Part shown: positions 14,926-21,636 of the stretch, piece after piece
Position numbering within the stretch: position 1 is the first letter of the stretch
Layout of the letters: each line of letters opens with the position of its first letter
Virus record (IMG/VR): IMGVR_UViG_3300034102_002112
Span: 1 to 21,636 of that record
Length of the DNA: 21,636 bases
DNA from: a virus
Strand: one strand, 5' to 3'
Translations under genes and position numbers: made by a program
The notes under the pieces: generated by a model
Databases searched by the model: none
What the model saw: only the letters and a program-made list of their open reading frames with translations
Told to the model about the DNA's origin: nothing

Positions 14926-15613
14926 AGTCCATTAATACACTAGGTGTATGTTTTATGATGTATGTTCTAAATAGTTTTGATTCACGTGCCATAAATTTAT
15001 AACGAATAAAATCTTGTATGTCTTCAAGTTTTCTAGATGTGTTAATTTGTGTAATTGTTCGCTCTAAAAATTCTGAAATTTTTAAGTCTTCAGAATCACT
15101 ATTTAATAAAAATTTAAATTTTAATTGAGTTTTATCTTCTAAAACGTAATCAAATTCACCAATGTCGTCAGATTGTAATTCAAACGTTGAATTTTTTAAT
15201 TTAGTTAAATCAACAACTCGTTCTAATTCTACTAACGATTTCGGATCTTTTACAATAACATTGTAATCTTTTCCATAACTTACAATGCGTGCTGCAATAA
15301 TTAATCCGTTTTTGTCAATTCTAGCAATTGTAGAATAATCAACAGGTGTCACTATCAATGCTTCAAGCAATTTGTCTAATACAACTCCTTCTCGCATATA
15401 TGATGAATTAGTTAAAATATCTTCATCATATGCGGTCATGTATCGCATTTCAATTTTTCCGGAACGCAATGGATGATCTTTTGGATATACCATACCGTTG
15501 CTTACCAATGGAAATATTTCCGAAGGCATACTTTGTTGTTTTTGTGATTCGTACTGCTGTTTTGCTAGTTGAATTATTGTTTGATCTGAAACTCTATCTG
15601 TCATTCCTGCCAT
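14852..15613 (-). CDS. 26: gp26-like tail assembly / baseplate assembly chaperone
   Basis: This 253-residue protein resembles the T4 gp26 baseplate protein family: PLVSNGMVYPKDHPLRSGKI, then EMRYMTAYDEDILT, LDKLLEALI, an IIAARIVSYGKDYNVIVKDP segment (105-124) and a VDLTKLKNSTFEL strand, followed by DKTQLKFKFLL and a helical C-terminal part. It is not thought to remain in the mature tail but to act in its assembly, probably binding the tape measure. The ATG at 15613 has AAAGGATAAAC directly upstream. The frame ends in ADFFWF, where a run of seven T overlaps an alternative frame that continues the protein. A terminator and an ATATTTATA element precede the gene. Confidence 0.75.
   Translation of the reverse strand: MAGMTDRVSDQTIIQLAKQQYESQKQQSMPSEIFPLVSNGMVYPKDHPLRSGKIEMRYMTAYDEDILTNSSYMREGVVLDKLLEALIVTPVDYSTIARIDKNGLIIAARIVSYGKDYNVIVKDPKSLVELERVVDLTKLKNSTFELQSDDIGEFDYVLEDKTQLKFKFLLNSDSEDLKISEFLERTITQINTSRKLEDIQDFIRYKFMARESKLFRTYIIKHTPSVLMDYEFEGEDGSTFNSGFPFGADFFWF
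14860..14866 (-). other. Candidate programmed frameshift site (T7 run)
   Basis: The gene strand reads GAC TTT TTT TGG in the chaperone frame, six bases before its TAA stop. A tRNA-Phe on the second TTT can re-pair fully after moving back two bases or forward one base; either puts the ribosome into GGT TTT AAA CCA, the extension frame. A -1 slip would hit a stop after about 16 codons. The position, upstream of the tape measure, is where phage tail chaperone frameshifts occur (lambda G/GT, P2 E/E', Mu). Confidence 0.55.
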
Positions 15614-15629
15614 GTTTATCCTTTATAAC

Positions 15630-15643
15630 TTTATTATAAATAT
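15630..15643 (-). promoter_or_regulatory. ATATTTATA-class promoter-like element before the tail chaperone
   Basis: The gene strand reads ATATTTATAATAAA, 21 bases before the ATG at 15613 and about 10 bases after the T-run of the terminator that follows the tube gene. A promoter immediately after a terminator is the most economical reading. Confidence 0.5.
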
Positions 15644-15652
15644 ATAGAACAC

Positions 15653-15679
15653 AAAAAATGGGAGCAATTTGCCCCCATT
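15653..15679 (-). terminator. Intrinsic terminator after the tail tube gene
   Basis: On the gene strand a nine-pair stem (AATGGGGGC / GCTCCCATT, with one G-U wobble) encloses the loop AAATT and is followed by TTTTTT, of which the first two T also close the stem. The wobble pairs only in minus-strand RNA (it is an A-C mismatch on the other strand), which fixes the direction. It lies 22 bases after the tube stop. Confidence 0.85.
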
Positions 15680-15701
15680 AATGATTCTACTATTTTATAG
15701 A

Positions 15702-16217
15702 TTAATATTGATGTATTGCGTAATCAAATTTCAATGTTAATTCAATTGTCATTGCTTCTTCTGTTCCCCAATCCATTTGTCCAAAATTTGCATCTGAAAT
15801 AAATGTTCCTTTTAATGTCCAGTTTTCAATTTTTTCGCCCATTGCAGACAAAGCATAAAATTCAATGTCACGTTTGTAATCAGATGAATATCCGTCGCGA
15901 CCTGTTAATGATTCGTGATGTAAACGTACCCATTCCATTACTGCTTGTGCGCCTTCACTTGTAATTGGATCATACAATGTAATTGCTAAATCACTCCAAC
16001 GAGACTTGCCTTTAACTTTTCGGTCAATATTGATATGATCTAAAACAATTTCACCGTTAGTAATTGTAGGTCGTGCTGCTGCCTTAATTAAGTATGCTGG
16101 TATATTTGTTCCTGCAAGTTGCATGATAAATCGGTTAGCATATTTTGGTTCCCACGAAAATGCACTAGTGAATAAATCACTTTGACTAATATCTGGTAAT
16201 GTTGGCGTTAATGGCAT
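15702..16217 (-). CDS. 19: Tail tube protein, gp19-like
   Basis: This 171-residue protein is the inner tube subunit that stacks in hexameric rings inside the sheath. Typical gp19-family features are an N-terminal FSWEPKYANRFIMQLAGTNI, then PAYLIKAAARPTI, a DHINIDRKVKGKSRWSDLAI strand pair, TLYDPITSEGAQAVMEWVR, a mid-protein ...DIEFYALSAMGEKIENW and a closing strand TIELTLKFDYAI. The length is close to T4 gp19 (163). The gene follows the sheath, as in T4, and is bracketed by terminators, with its own promoter-like element and a strong AAGGAAG before the ATG, consistent with high, separate expression of an abundant subunit. Confidence 0.92.
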   Translation of the reverse strand: MPLTPTLPDISQSDLFTSAFSWEPKYANRFIMQLAGTNIPAYLIKAAARPTITNGEIVLDHINIDRKVKGKSRWSDLAITLYDPITSEGAQAVMEWVRLHHESLTGRDGYSSDYKRDIEFYALSAMGEKIENWTLKGTFISDANFGQMDWGTEEAMTIELTLKFDYAIHQY

Positions 16218-16236
16218 TTTTTTCTTCCTTATTTGT

Positions 16237-16250
16237 TTTATATAAATATA
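16237..16250 (-). promoter_or_regulatory. ATATTTATA-class promoter-like element before the tail tube gene
   Basis: The gene strand reads TATATTTATATAAA, 23 bases before the tube ATG at 16217 and just after the T-run of the sheath terminator. The arrangement repeats that found before the chaperone gene. Confidence 0.5.
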
Positions 16251-16258
16251 AGTAAAGT

Positions 16259-16287
16259 AAAAAAGGTAGAACCTAAGTCCTACCTTT
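16259..16287 (-). terminator. Intrinsic terminator after the tail sheath gene
   Basis: On the gene strand an eleven-pair stem, AAAGGTAGGAC / GTTCTACCTTT with one G-U wobble, closes the four-base loop TTAG and runs into TTTTTT (three of which are also the stem's last three bases). It lies 19 bases after the sheath stop. Stem and T-run are in the correct order only on the minus strand. Confidence 0.85.
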
Positions 16288-16306
16288 CTTTTAAATGTTT
16301 ATTCTA

Positions 16307-18754
16307 CTATTCCGGGAAACTTGCTCCAGTTGGTTGAATATTGAAATCTAAAATAATAAATTCAGCCGTACGAGTCGGTTGAATAAGTATTTGTCCGTAT
16401 AAAATATTTTGGTCAATCATATCTGCTGTGTTATTTGATTGATCCATAATCACTTTAAATTGGTAAATACCTTGTTTAGCTTTTACTTGATCTAAATATG
16501 GATTAACTATGCTCAAGAATCTTAATCTAGTTGCATCTGTGTTTTGTTCAAATACCAAATAACGAGTTGAAGAAGCAATAAATTTCTTAACTGTGATCAA
16601 TAATCGACGTACATTTACGCGGTCTAATGCACTTGGTCGAGCCTGTAAAGTCTTTTGACCCCAAATCACTTGTCCTTCGTTAGGGAAGTTCGCAATAGGA
16701 TTAACACGGGCCTCATACAATGAATCACGCATTGTTTGTGATAAATTCATATACGTATCAGATACACTTGTTAAACCACCTCTTGTTAAACCTGCTGGTG
16801 CATACCATGGTGCAGCTACTGCATCATTAAATGCCAATACTCCCGGAACTACTACTGATGGCGGTACCCATAATGGAACATTTTTAGCTGGGTTTAAAAT
16901 TCTTACCCAAGGCCAATAAGTTGAAGTATAATTGCTATCTAAAGTTGTTGCTTGACTGACAACCTGACTTACAGAATCTGTTAATTCATTTGAATCCATC
17001 ACATAAAATGTATCTTGACGAGTTTCACACAAATTGCGTGCTGCACTTGTTATTACACTGTGCAGACTGTCAATAATACCCGGTGTAATTAACATGTTCA
17101 TATCATAATAATCAGTGTTTGCTAACAATGCAAATGCTTTATTATATGATGTTGTTCCACTTGTACCAGTCCCGGAGCAATCAAATCCAAATGTATTTGC
17201 CGCTGTAATATCTTCGCCGGAAAATTTAGCTAAGTTTGGACGAGTGCCATCAAAACCTCCTTGGAATCCAACAATAAATTTACGTGTTGATAATGCAACA
17301 TTTGTTGTAAATGTTCCAGCAGTCAATGCAGTTTCTAATGACCCTGAATATGGTGTTGCTGTTGGGAAAGCTGCTTCAGCATTTTGTGATACATTTCCAA
17401 GATAGAAATCAGAATTGCTTCCTGTATTTGCTCCTGTTGTTGGAAGTGGAGCTAAATAATTTAAATTGTTTAAATTGGTAAAATCAAATCCAAAATAATT
17501 GTTTGAGTAATATGATGATGATGAAGGTACTTGTGATGTTGCATATGATGTTGCATTCAAATTCAATGACCCAGACATTAATGGAATTGGTGCATTCATT
17601 GCACGGAATCCAAATGGTACCAATGTTTTTGCATTAGTTGCATTAGATACTCCAGCATCAACTGCTACACGAATGAAACGAGACATGTTTGGATAATCTC
17701 CATTAACAATCAAGTTACCTGCAGTATCAATTGTGCTATATCTATCACCAATTACGCGACCAATATATTTTGATGAGTTTGGATCTAAATTAACATTGTT
17801 AAATGTTTCAATAATATCCGGTTGGCGATCTGTATCATTAGATGAATATGGAGAATTTGGAATATTTGCAGTATTTACTCGACGAACTTCTATTGTAAAT
17901 GTTCCATATCCATTTGGATCAGCAACTTCAGCAGCAGTTCTTATATTTCTAATACCAACTTTAACTTCGGTGTTAACTGATGTGCCATGTGAGATTGTAT
18001 AAAATTGAAATAAATTTTTAACAGTTGTGCCAATTTTTTGTGATGTGATCATTGGTGTTGCTGCTGCTTGAAATCCTTGTGCAAATGCATAACTTGATGC
18101 TGATGCTAATTCCATGGTAACATCGCCTAGGTTGTTAAACAATGCAGATGCATTAGCATTTTCATATTGCACATATACTGGATAATCTACTGATTTAGGA
18201 GATGACCCAAATTTCTTTTGTATGTAATTGTTTGTTGATGATACTAATGAGCAACTAATTGCCGACGTTGCATCTGATGCAAAGTCTGGGCTTGGAGTAT
18301 ATGATCCTGAAACTTTGATTGTGAATGAACCAGAACCTAAATTGCTTAATACCGATTTTTCAAATAAATTTGTTGCAACATATGCAACCGGATTGGTTGG
18401 ATGAAGCACATGAGTTACAACTTGTACCGCTCCGGCACCCGAACCTGATTTAGCAATAATTGCTAAGGCTCCAGCAGCTAATGTATACCCATCTTCATAC
18501 AATAATCTTGTTACTGTAATTACATTTCCATTCTTCAAATAGTCTTGTACAACGAATGGTACATATGAATCATCTGTATATGATCCAAATATTGCCGTAA
18601 AATCGCCGAACGAAGTTATTTGTGTAGGAATTAGTGCAGGACCTTTTACTGTTGGTCCTACAATTGCTGCACCGATTTGTGCAATGCCGCCAGCTAAAAA
18701 CGATTGATCTACTTCATTTGTAAATACGCCTGCTGAAACTATTCTTTCTGCCAT
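16307..18754 (-). CDS. 18: Contractile tail sheath protein, gp18-like
   Basis: This 815-residue protein forms the contractile outer sheath. The N-terminus, SAGVFTNEVDQSFLAGGI then AQIGAAIVGPTVKGPALIPT and FGDFTAIFGSY, is the standard sheath opening with the extended N-terminal arm. The C-terminal part carries SALDRVNVRRLLITVKKFIA, FEQNTDATRLRFLSIVNPYL, VKAKQGIYQFKVIMDQSNNT and QILIQPTRTAEFIILDFNI, the conserved sheath core and donor strand. It is longer than T4 gp18 (659), with extra Ser/Thr/Asn-rich domains in the middle (roughly 100-560) that would be surface-exposed. The ATG has a strong AAGGAG, and the gene ends at its own terminator before the tube gene. Confidence 0.95.
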   Translation of the reverse strand: MAERIVSAGVFTNEVDQSFLAGGIAQIGAAIVGPTVKGPALIPTQITSFGDFTAIFGSYTDDSYVPFVVQDYLKNGNVITVTRLLYEDGYTLAAGALAIIAKSGSGAGAVQVVTHVLHPTNPVAYVATNLFEKSVLSNLGSGSFTIKVSGSYTPSPDFASDATSAISCSLVSSTNNYIQKKFGSSPKSVDYPVYVQYENANASALFNNLGDVTMELASASSYAFAQGFQAAATPMITSQKIGTTVKNLFQFYTISHGTSVNTEVKVGIRNIRTAAEVADPNGYGTFTIEVRRVNTANIPNSPYSSNDTDRQPDIIETFNNVNLDPNSSKYIGRVIGDRYSTIDTAGNLIVNGDYPNMSRFIRVAVDAGVSNATNAKTLVPFGFRAMNAPIPLMSGSLNLNATSYATSQVPSSSSYYSNNYFGFDFTNLNNLNYLAPLPTTGANTGSNSDFYLGNVSQNAEAAFPTATPYSGSLETALTAGTFTTNVALSTRKFIVGFQGGFDGTRPNLAKFSGEDITAANTFGFDCSGTGTSGTTSYNKAFALLANTDYYDMNMLITPGIIDSLHSVITSAARNLCETRQDTFYVMDSNELTDSVSQVVSQATTLDSNYTSTYWPWVRILNPAKNVPLWVPPSVVVPGVLAFNDAVAAPWYAPAGLTRGGLTSVSDTYMNLSQTMRDSLYEARVNPIANFPNEGQVIWGQKTLQARPSALDRVNVRRLLITVKKFIASSTRYLVFEQNTDATRLRFLSIVNPYLDQVKAKQGIYQFKVIMDQSNNTADMIDQNILYGQILIQPTRTAEFIILDFNIQPTGASFPE

Positions 18755-18774
18755 TAATATACTCCTTGTTTTAT

Positions 18775-18804
18775 TTTATTATAAATATGATTGTTTAGTG
18801 TCAA
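18775..18804 (-). promoter_or_regulatory. Promoter region before the tail sheath gene
   Basis: The gene strand reads ATATTTATAATAAA (18788-18775), 25 bases before the sheath ATG. This copy alone also has a perfect TTGACA (18804-18799), 15 bases upstream of the TATAAT embedded in the element, so it might be recognised by host sigma70 as well as by a phage-specific factor. The TTGACA overlaps the stop region of the preceding gene. Confidence 0.5.
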
Positions 18805-18807
18805 ACA

Positions 18808-19077
18808 TCATGCATTTGGAGTAAATGTTCCTTCAGCAATATCAATTTGGCCTTCGCCATAACGCTCACGCATTTTTTCTAGCAATGCAGATTCCTGTTT
18901 TTGTAGGGTTTCAAATTGATCTAAATAGCGTTGTTTTTCTAAATCAATTGTTTTTAATCTAGATTCCGTTGCATATTGTTCTAATACAATGTTTCCTAGA
19001 ATGTTTGTATTCTTTGCAAATTCTTCACGTAATTGTTGAATTTCATCTAGATGTTCCATGTCCAGTTTTTTGGTCAT
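18808..19077 (-). CDS. Small coiled-coil phage protein
   Basis: This 89-residue protein is almost entirely a charged amphipathic helix from residue 5 to 70 (HLDEIQQLREEFAKNTNI, then LEKQRYLDQFETLQKQ, LLEKMRERYG), consistent with a coiled coil. It ends in YGEGQIDIAEGTFTPNA, a C-terminal pattern I associate with small hypothetical proteins in other marine T4-like phages. No catalytic motif is seen; a structural or assembly role is a guess from its place directly upstream of the sheath. The ATG at 19077 is preceded by AAAGGAAAC. Confidence 0.7.
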   Translation of the reverse strand: MTKKLDMEHLDEIQQLREEFAKNTNILGNIVLEQYATESRLKTIDLEKQRYLDQFETLQKQESALLEKMRERYGEGQIDIAEGTFTPNA

Positions 19078-19141
19078 AACTTGTTTCCTTTTTATTTTAA
19101 TATATGTAATTTATCATGATAATCCAAGTATTATGTATGGT

Positions 19142-19468
19142 TTAAGTTATTTCCATATAAGATAATAGTGTGTCAGAACCACTTTGAAATGGTGTACTAA
19201 TTTTTAGTGAATCACCGGTCTGTAATGCTATTGTATCTGATATAGGTTGAAATGATGCTTGAACCGGAACGGATGATCCTGAAATTAAATAAAAATTAGT
19301 AGCAGATCCACTCTTGTTTAAAATAACATCTATGGTAACTCCACTAGAAGATACATTTGCAATGTATAAACTTTTTACAAGAGTAGTTGTACCTAAGGGT
19401 GTTGTGTAAATTGTTGTAAAACCACTTGCGTTAAGTTTGTTTGCGTTTATTTTGTAAGTATTAGCCAT
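19142..19468 (-). CDS. Small beta-rich phage protein, probable virion component
   Basis: This 108-residue protein reads as alternating beta strands rich in Ser, Thr and Val (TLVKSLYIANVSSSGVTID, then VILNKSGSATNFYL and DTIALQTGDSLKIST). The pattern suits a small beta-sandwich such as a decoration, fibre or head-tail accessory protein. No enzyme motif or signal peptide is visible. Its start overlaps the stop of the upstream gene by eight bases, with no clear RBS of its own, so it is likely coupled to that gene. The assignment as structural is an inference from composition and neighbours. Confidence 0.65.
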   Translation of the reverse strand: MANTYKINANKLNASGFTTIYTTPLGTTTLVKSLYIANVSSSGVTIDVILNKSGSATNFYLISGSSVPVQASFQPISDTIALQTGDSLKISTPFQSGSDTLLSYMEIT

Positions 19469-19724
19469 TATTTTGTATATTGTTTGTTTCGATTAATAAA
19501 GGTTTAGATAGTCCCATTGTGTATACTTCAGGATACCATTCTATTTGAAAAAATTCATAAGCTTCTTGTTCTGTGTCAAACCAATACCATCCATCTATTG
19601 GATATGTATAAGTATCTTTTTCTTCTTTTAGCAGTTTGTATTGGTCATGAGGCCCGAATATATAGTTAGGGCCATATATTACTATTCCGCTTGGGTCTAC
19701 TTTATAAAATCCTGGTGTATCCAT
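19461..19724 (-). CDS. Unknown 87-residue phage protein
   Basis: This is a small acidic, aromatic-rich protein (GFYKVDPSGIVIYGPNYIFG, then YPIDGWYWFDTEQEAYEFF). The order 'DGWYWFDT.eeA..Ff' suggests a short strand followed by a helix; I do not recognise a family or function. It follows the large repeat protein by 54 bases and overlaps the next small gene by eight bases, so the pair may be co-translated. An ATATTTATA element lies 13 bases before the ATG; the RBS is weak (AAAGAAT). Confidence 0.6.
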   Translation of the reverse strand: MDTPGFYKVDPSGIVIYGPNYIFGPHDQYKLLKEEKDTYTYPIDGWYWFDTEQEAYEFFQIEWYPEVYTMGLSKPLLIETNNIQNNG

Positions 19725-19772
19725 ATTCTTTATTTATTATAAATATTCTAATGTGTTTATATTCTTTATTTA
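19723..19772. repeat. 14-bp direct repeat in the gap after the repeat protein
   Basis: ATATTCTTTATTTA occurs at 19723-19736 and again at 19759-19772, offset by 36 bases. The copies flank the promoter-like element at 19733-19746, and the first covers the start codon of the 87-residue gene. It may be a binding site pair or a duplication scar. Confidence 0.6.
19733..19746 (-). promoter_or_regulatory. ATATTTATA-class promoter-like element before the 87-residue gene
   Basis: The gene strand reads ATATTTATAATAAA, with the 9-mer ending 13 bases before the ATG at 19724. It is identical over 14 bases to the copies before the sheath, chaperone and nuclease-like genes. Confidence 0.4.
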
Positions 19773-19778
19773 GTACAA

Positions 19779-21636
19779 TTATCCTGTTACAGCCCATCCT
19801 TTTGCTGTTGCAATTGATGGAGTATCATTTGCTGTACCCCAGTTACCAGTAACTGTAATGGTTTTTCCTGCACCTGTTGCAGATGCATTGGTATAAATTT
19901 CATTTAATGCTATTGAATCTAAAAGATTGTTTGAAACATCAAAGCTAGCATTCATTCCGGTTGCGCGCATTCTTCTTAAGTTACCACTACCTAGGTTGCC
20001 AATAGCTGCACTAGAAGTCATATTTAATGCCGGGATTTCAGTAGTGCCGCCGGCTTGAAACATGTTGGAGAAAAAAACTCCACGAGATGTATCCATTAAT
20101 GGAATATTTTGTAGTGGCGGACAGTTAGCGAAACAACTACCAAAATCAGTTACTTTGGATGAATTAAAACCACCAACATCTACTAATGCAGTGTTATTTG
20201 CAAACAGAGAAGCAAACGATGTAGCTACTGCAGTATCTAAATATGGTACTGATCTTAATGAAGTGCATCCATTAAACATGCCGGACATATTAATGCATTT
20301 AGTTAAATTAAAAATTGGTATAGTTGTAAGTGTTGTACAACCACTAAACATAGATTGTACACTTGTAGCTTCTCCTAAATCATAAGCCGGGACTTTTAAT
20401 AAATTAGTACAACTTTGAAACATTTGCGAAAAATTAGTTCCTTTAGATGTATTAAGAAATGGTGCTTCCTTGATACCACAACTTGTAAACATGGACGCAA
20501 AACTTGTTGCATTAGAAGTTTCAAGTGCAGGAACTGATACTAAACTAGTACAACTTGAAAACATACTATCACAGCTTGTGATCCTAGCAAAATTTAATTT
20601 TGGTATAGATCTTAATGATGTACAACTGGAAAATAGTGAGGTTGCGCTTGTCACAGTTACTGTATCAAACCATGGTATGGTTACTAAACTCCTACAAGAT
20701 GAAAACATTGAATTTATACCTGTTAAATTACGTGTGTTTGTAAAAATTGGACATGTTTTAAGTGACGAACAGCCGGTAAACATACTTGTCAACGTTGTAG
20801 TTGCACTTAGATTCAACGTTGATGGTAATGATTCTAATTGGTAACAGTTGTTGAACGCAGCAAACCAAGAAGTAACTTTTGAAGTAGTGCCAATAAATTT
20901 AACTTGTTTTAAACTAAAGCAGTTTTGCCATGTAGCACTGAAACTAGTATTGTTGCTAACATTTAAAGGAGGGTGTTTTTCTAAAGCATAACAACTAGCA
21001 AATGTACTACTATAGGATGTAACAGCACTACTAAATGTAGCATTTATTTTTTGCAGTGTTAAACATCCTTGAAAAGCATTTGACCAATTATTTACATTTT
21101 GAGAGTTTAATAGTGTTATTTCTCTAAGGTTAGGACATGCGTTAAACATGTTTATAGCTGAACCTGCATTAATAAGATCTAATGGAGGGAGTTTTCGCAA
21201 GTTGTTACATTGTTGAAACGTGTTGCTAAAAGTGGTAGCGTTTCTTGTATCAAGGGATACAATTTCTACTAAATTTTGAAGGTTGATGAACATGGCGGTA
21301 AAGTTCGATATGCTATTTGATCCAGAATACTCAAATCTTTCTAATTGCCCTAGTGATAAAGAGGAGGTGCTACTCTGACTCAGCACTACTGACGTAACTA
21401 GATTACCGGACATTTTAATTGACTTCCAGTTATTATGGCTGCCGTTAACTAAGGATCCTGTTGATAGTGTTGGTCGAGTGGTAAAATTGACAGTACTAAA
21501 ACTTGTAGCACTGCCTGATAAAGTTACAGTAATTAAAGCTGGTTTGTATAAGTCAGCTACTGAATATATTGAGCTTGTTAAGGCTGCGTATGAATCAGTT
21601 GTATATTGTTTTGATCCAGTTGCACCTGAATTATAA
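19779..21636 (-). CDS. BspA-type leucine-rich-repeat protein, probable receptor-binding tail protein (5' end beyond window)
   Basis: At least 618 codons are open, continuing past an ATG at 21413 to the right edge, so the start is outside the window. Roughly 18 tandem repeats of 22-25 residues fill most of the protein, with a consensus near TSFxSMFxSCTSLxxIPxLDT; the conserved F, C, L and P fit BspA-like/DUF285 leucine-rich repeats, which form ligand-binding solenoids. The region before the repeats is Ser/Thr-rich and beta-like. The C-terminal part, LDSIALNEIYTNASA then KTITVTGNWG and SIATAKGWAVTG, is an ending seen in repeat-bearing phage surface proteins. I infer a tail fibre or adhesin contacting the host; an alternative is another capsid- or tail-surface protein. 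No signal peptide is visible in the part present. Confidence 0.8.
   Translation of the reverse strand, partial: YNSGATGSKQYTTDSYAALTSSIYSVADLYKPALITVTLSGSATSFSTVNFTTRPTLSTGSLVNGSHNNWKSIKMSGNLVTSVVLSQSSTSSLSLGQLERFEYSGSNSISNFTAMFINLQNLVEIVSLDTRNATTFSNTFQQCNNLRKLPPLDLINAGSAINMFNACPNLREITLLNSQNVNNWSNAFQGCLTLQKINATFSSAVTSYSSTFASCYALEKHPPLNVSNNTSFSATWQNCFSLKQVKFIGTTSKVTSWFAAFNNCYQLESLPSTLNLSATTTLTSMFTGCSSLKTCPIFTNTRNLTGINSMFSSCRSLVTIPWFDTVTVTSATSLFSSCTSLRSIPKLNFARITSCDSMFSSCTSLVSVPALETSNATSFASMFTSCGIKEAPFLNTSKGTNFSQMFQSCTNLLKVPAYDLGEATSVQSMFSGCTTLTTIPIFNLTKCINMSGMFNGCTSLRSVPYLDTAVATSFASLFANNTALVDVGGFNSSKVTDFGSCFANCPPLQNIPLMDTSRGVFFSNMFQAGGTTEIPALNMTSSAAIGNLGSGNLRRMRATGMNASFDVSNNLLDSIALNEIYTNASATGAGKTITVTGNWGTANDTPSIATAKGWAVTG

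Noticed and set aside
19111-19122. TTATCATGATAA palindrome after the 108-residue protein gene
   Set aside because: Twelve AT-rich bases without a T-run or matching promoter boxes; chance is adequate, and it does not form a terminator.
20062-20844. Two plus-strand open frames of 107 and 124 codons within the repeat protein
   Set aside because: They are mirror frames of the repetitive leucine-rich-repeat coding sequence; their repetitive composition follows from the repeats on the other strand.
19779-21300. Tandem DNA periodicity that might suggest a CRISPR or minisatellite
   Set aside because: The period of about 70 bases is the coding of 22-25 residue protein repeats; the DNA copies are diverged with no conserved direct repeat and spacer pattern.
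21411-21413. ATG as the start of the repeat protein, with GGAAG upstream
   Set aside because: The same frame is open without a stop for 74 more codons to the window edge with adhesin-like composition, so an upstream start is more likely.

Overview
The window is a densely packed, AT-rich stretch of a contractile-tailed (myovirus-type, T4-related) bacteriophage genome, probably from an uncultured or poorly known phage. Every gene that can be supported lies on the minus strand, so the genome reads from high to low coordinates. No tRNA, rRNA, CRISPR array, insertion sequence or host-like gene is visible, and no gap between genes exceeds about 100 bases. Many genes have clear Shine-Dalgarno sequences (AAGGAG, AGGA), which argues weakly against a Bacteroidota host. 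The host cannot be named from this sequence.

Layout in transcription order. (1) 21636-18808: a large leucine-rich-repeat (BspA-like) probable receptor-binding protein whose 5' end is outside the window, then three small phage proteins. (2) 18754-8855: a compact contractile-tail block with sheath, tube, a gp26-like tail assembly chaperone with a probable frameshift extension, tape measure, a gp48/gp54-like tube cap or baseplate protein, a gp53/LysM-like baseplate protein and a baseplate hub protein. (3) 8853-4159: an accessory block with a GPYH-motif protein, a short family A DNA polymerase, a probable PD-(D/E)XK nuclease and three unknown proteins. (4) 4058-1: a recombination/replication operon with gp32-like ssDNA-binding protein, UvsX/RecA recombinase, RNase H/FEN-type 5' nuclease and gp41/DnaB-like helicase, the last running off the left edge.

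Two sets of regulatory signals stand out. Genes 32 and 41 are each preceded by a sigma70-like TTGAAT - 16 bp - TATAAT pair. Seven other genes carry the 9-mer ATATTTATA 13-25 bases before the start codon. In the sheath-tube and tube-chaperone gaps this 9-mer directly follows a strong intrinsic terminator, giving a repeated terminator-promoter-RBS cassette.

Points most worth a second look: a likely -2 or +1 programmed frameshift at a T7 run in the tail chaperone; a polymerase A whose steric-gate glutamate position is His; two unrelated unknown proteins sharing an N-terminal leader (MIKLK...LxE) that resembles T4 capsid-targeting sequences; and a gp32 without any cysteine, hence without the T4-type zinc site.
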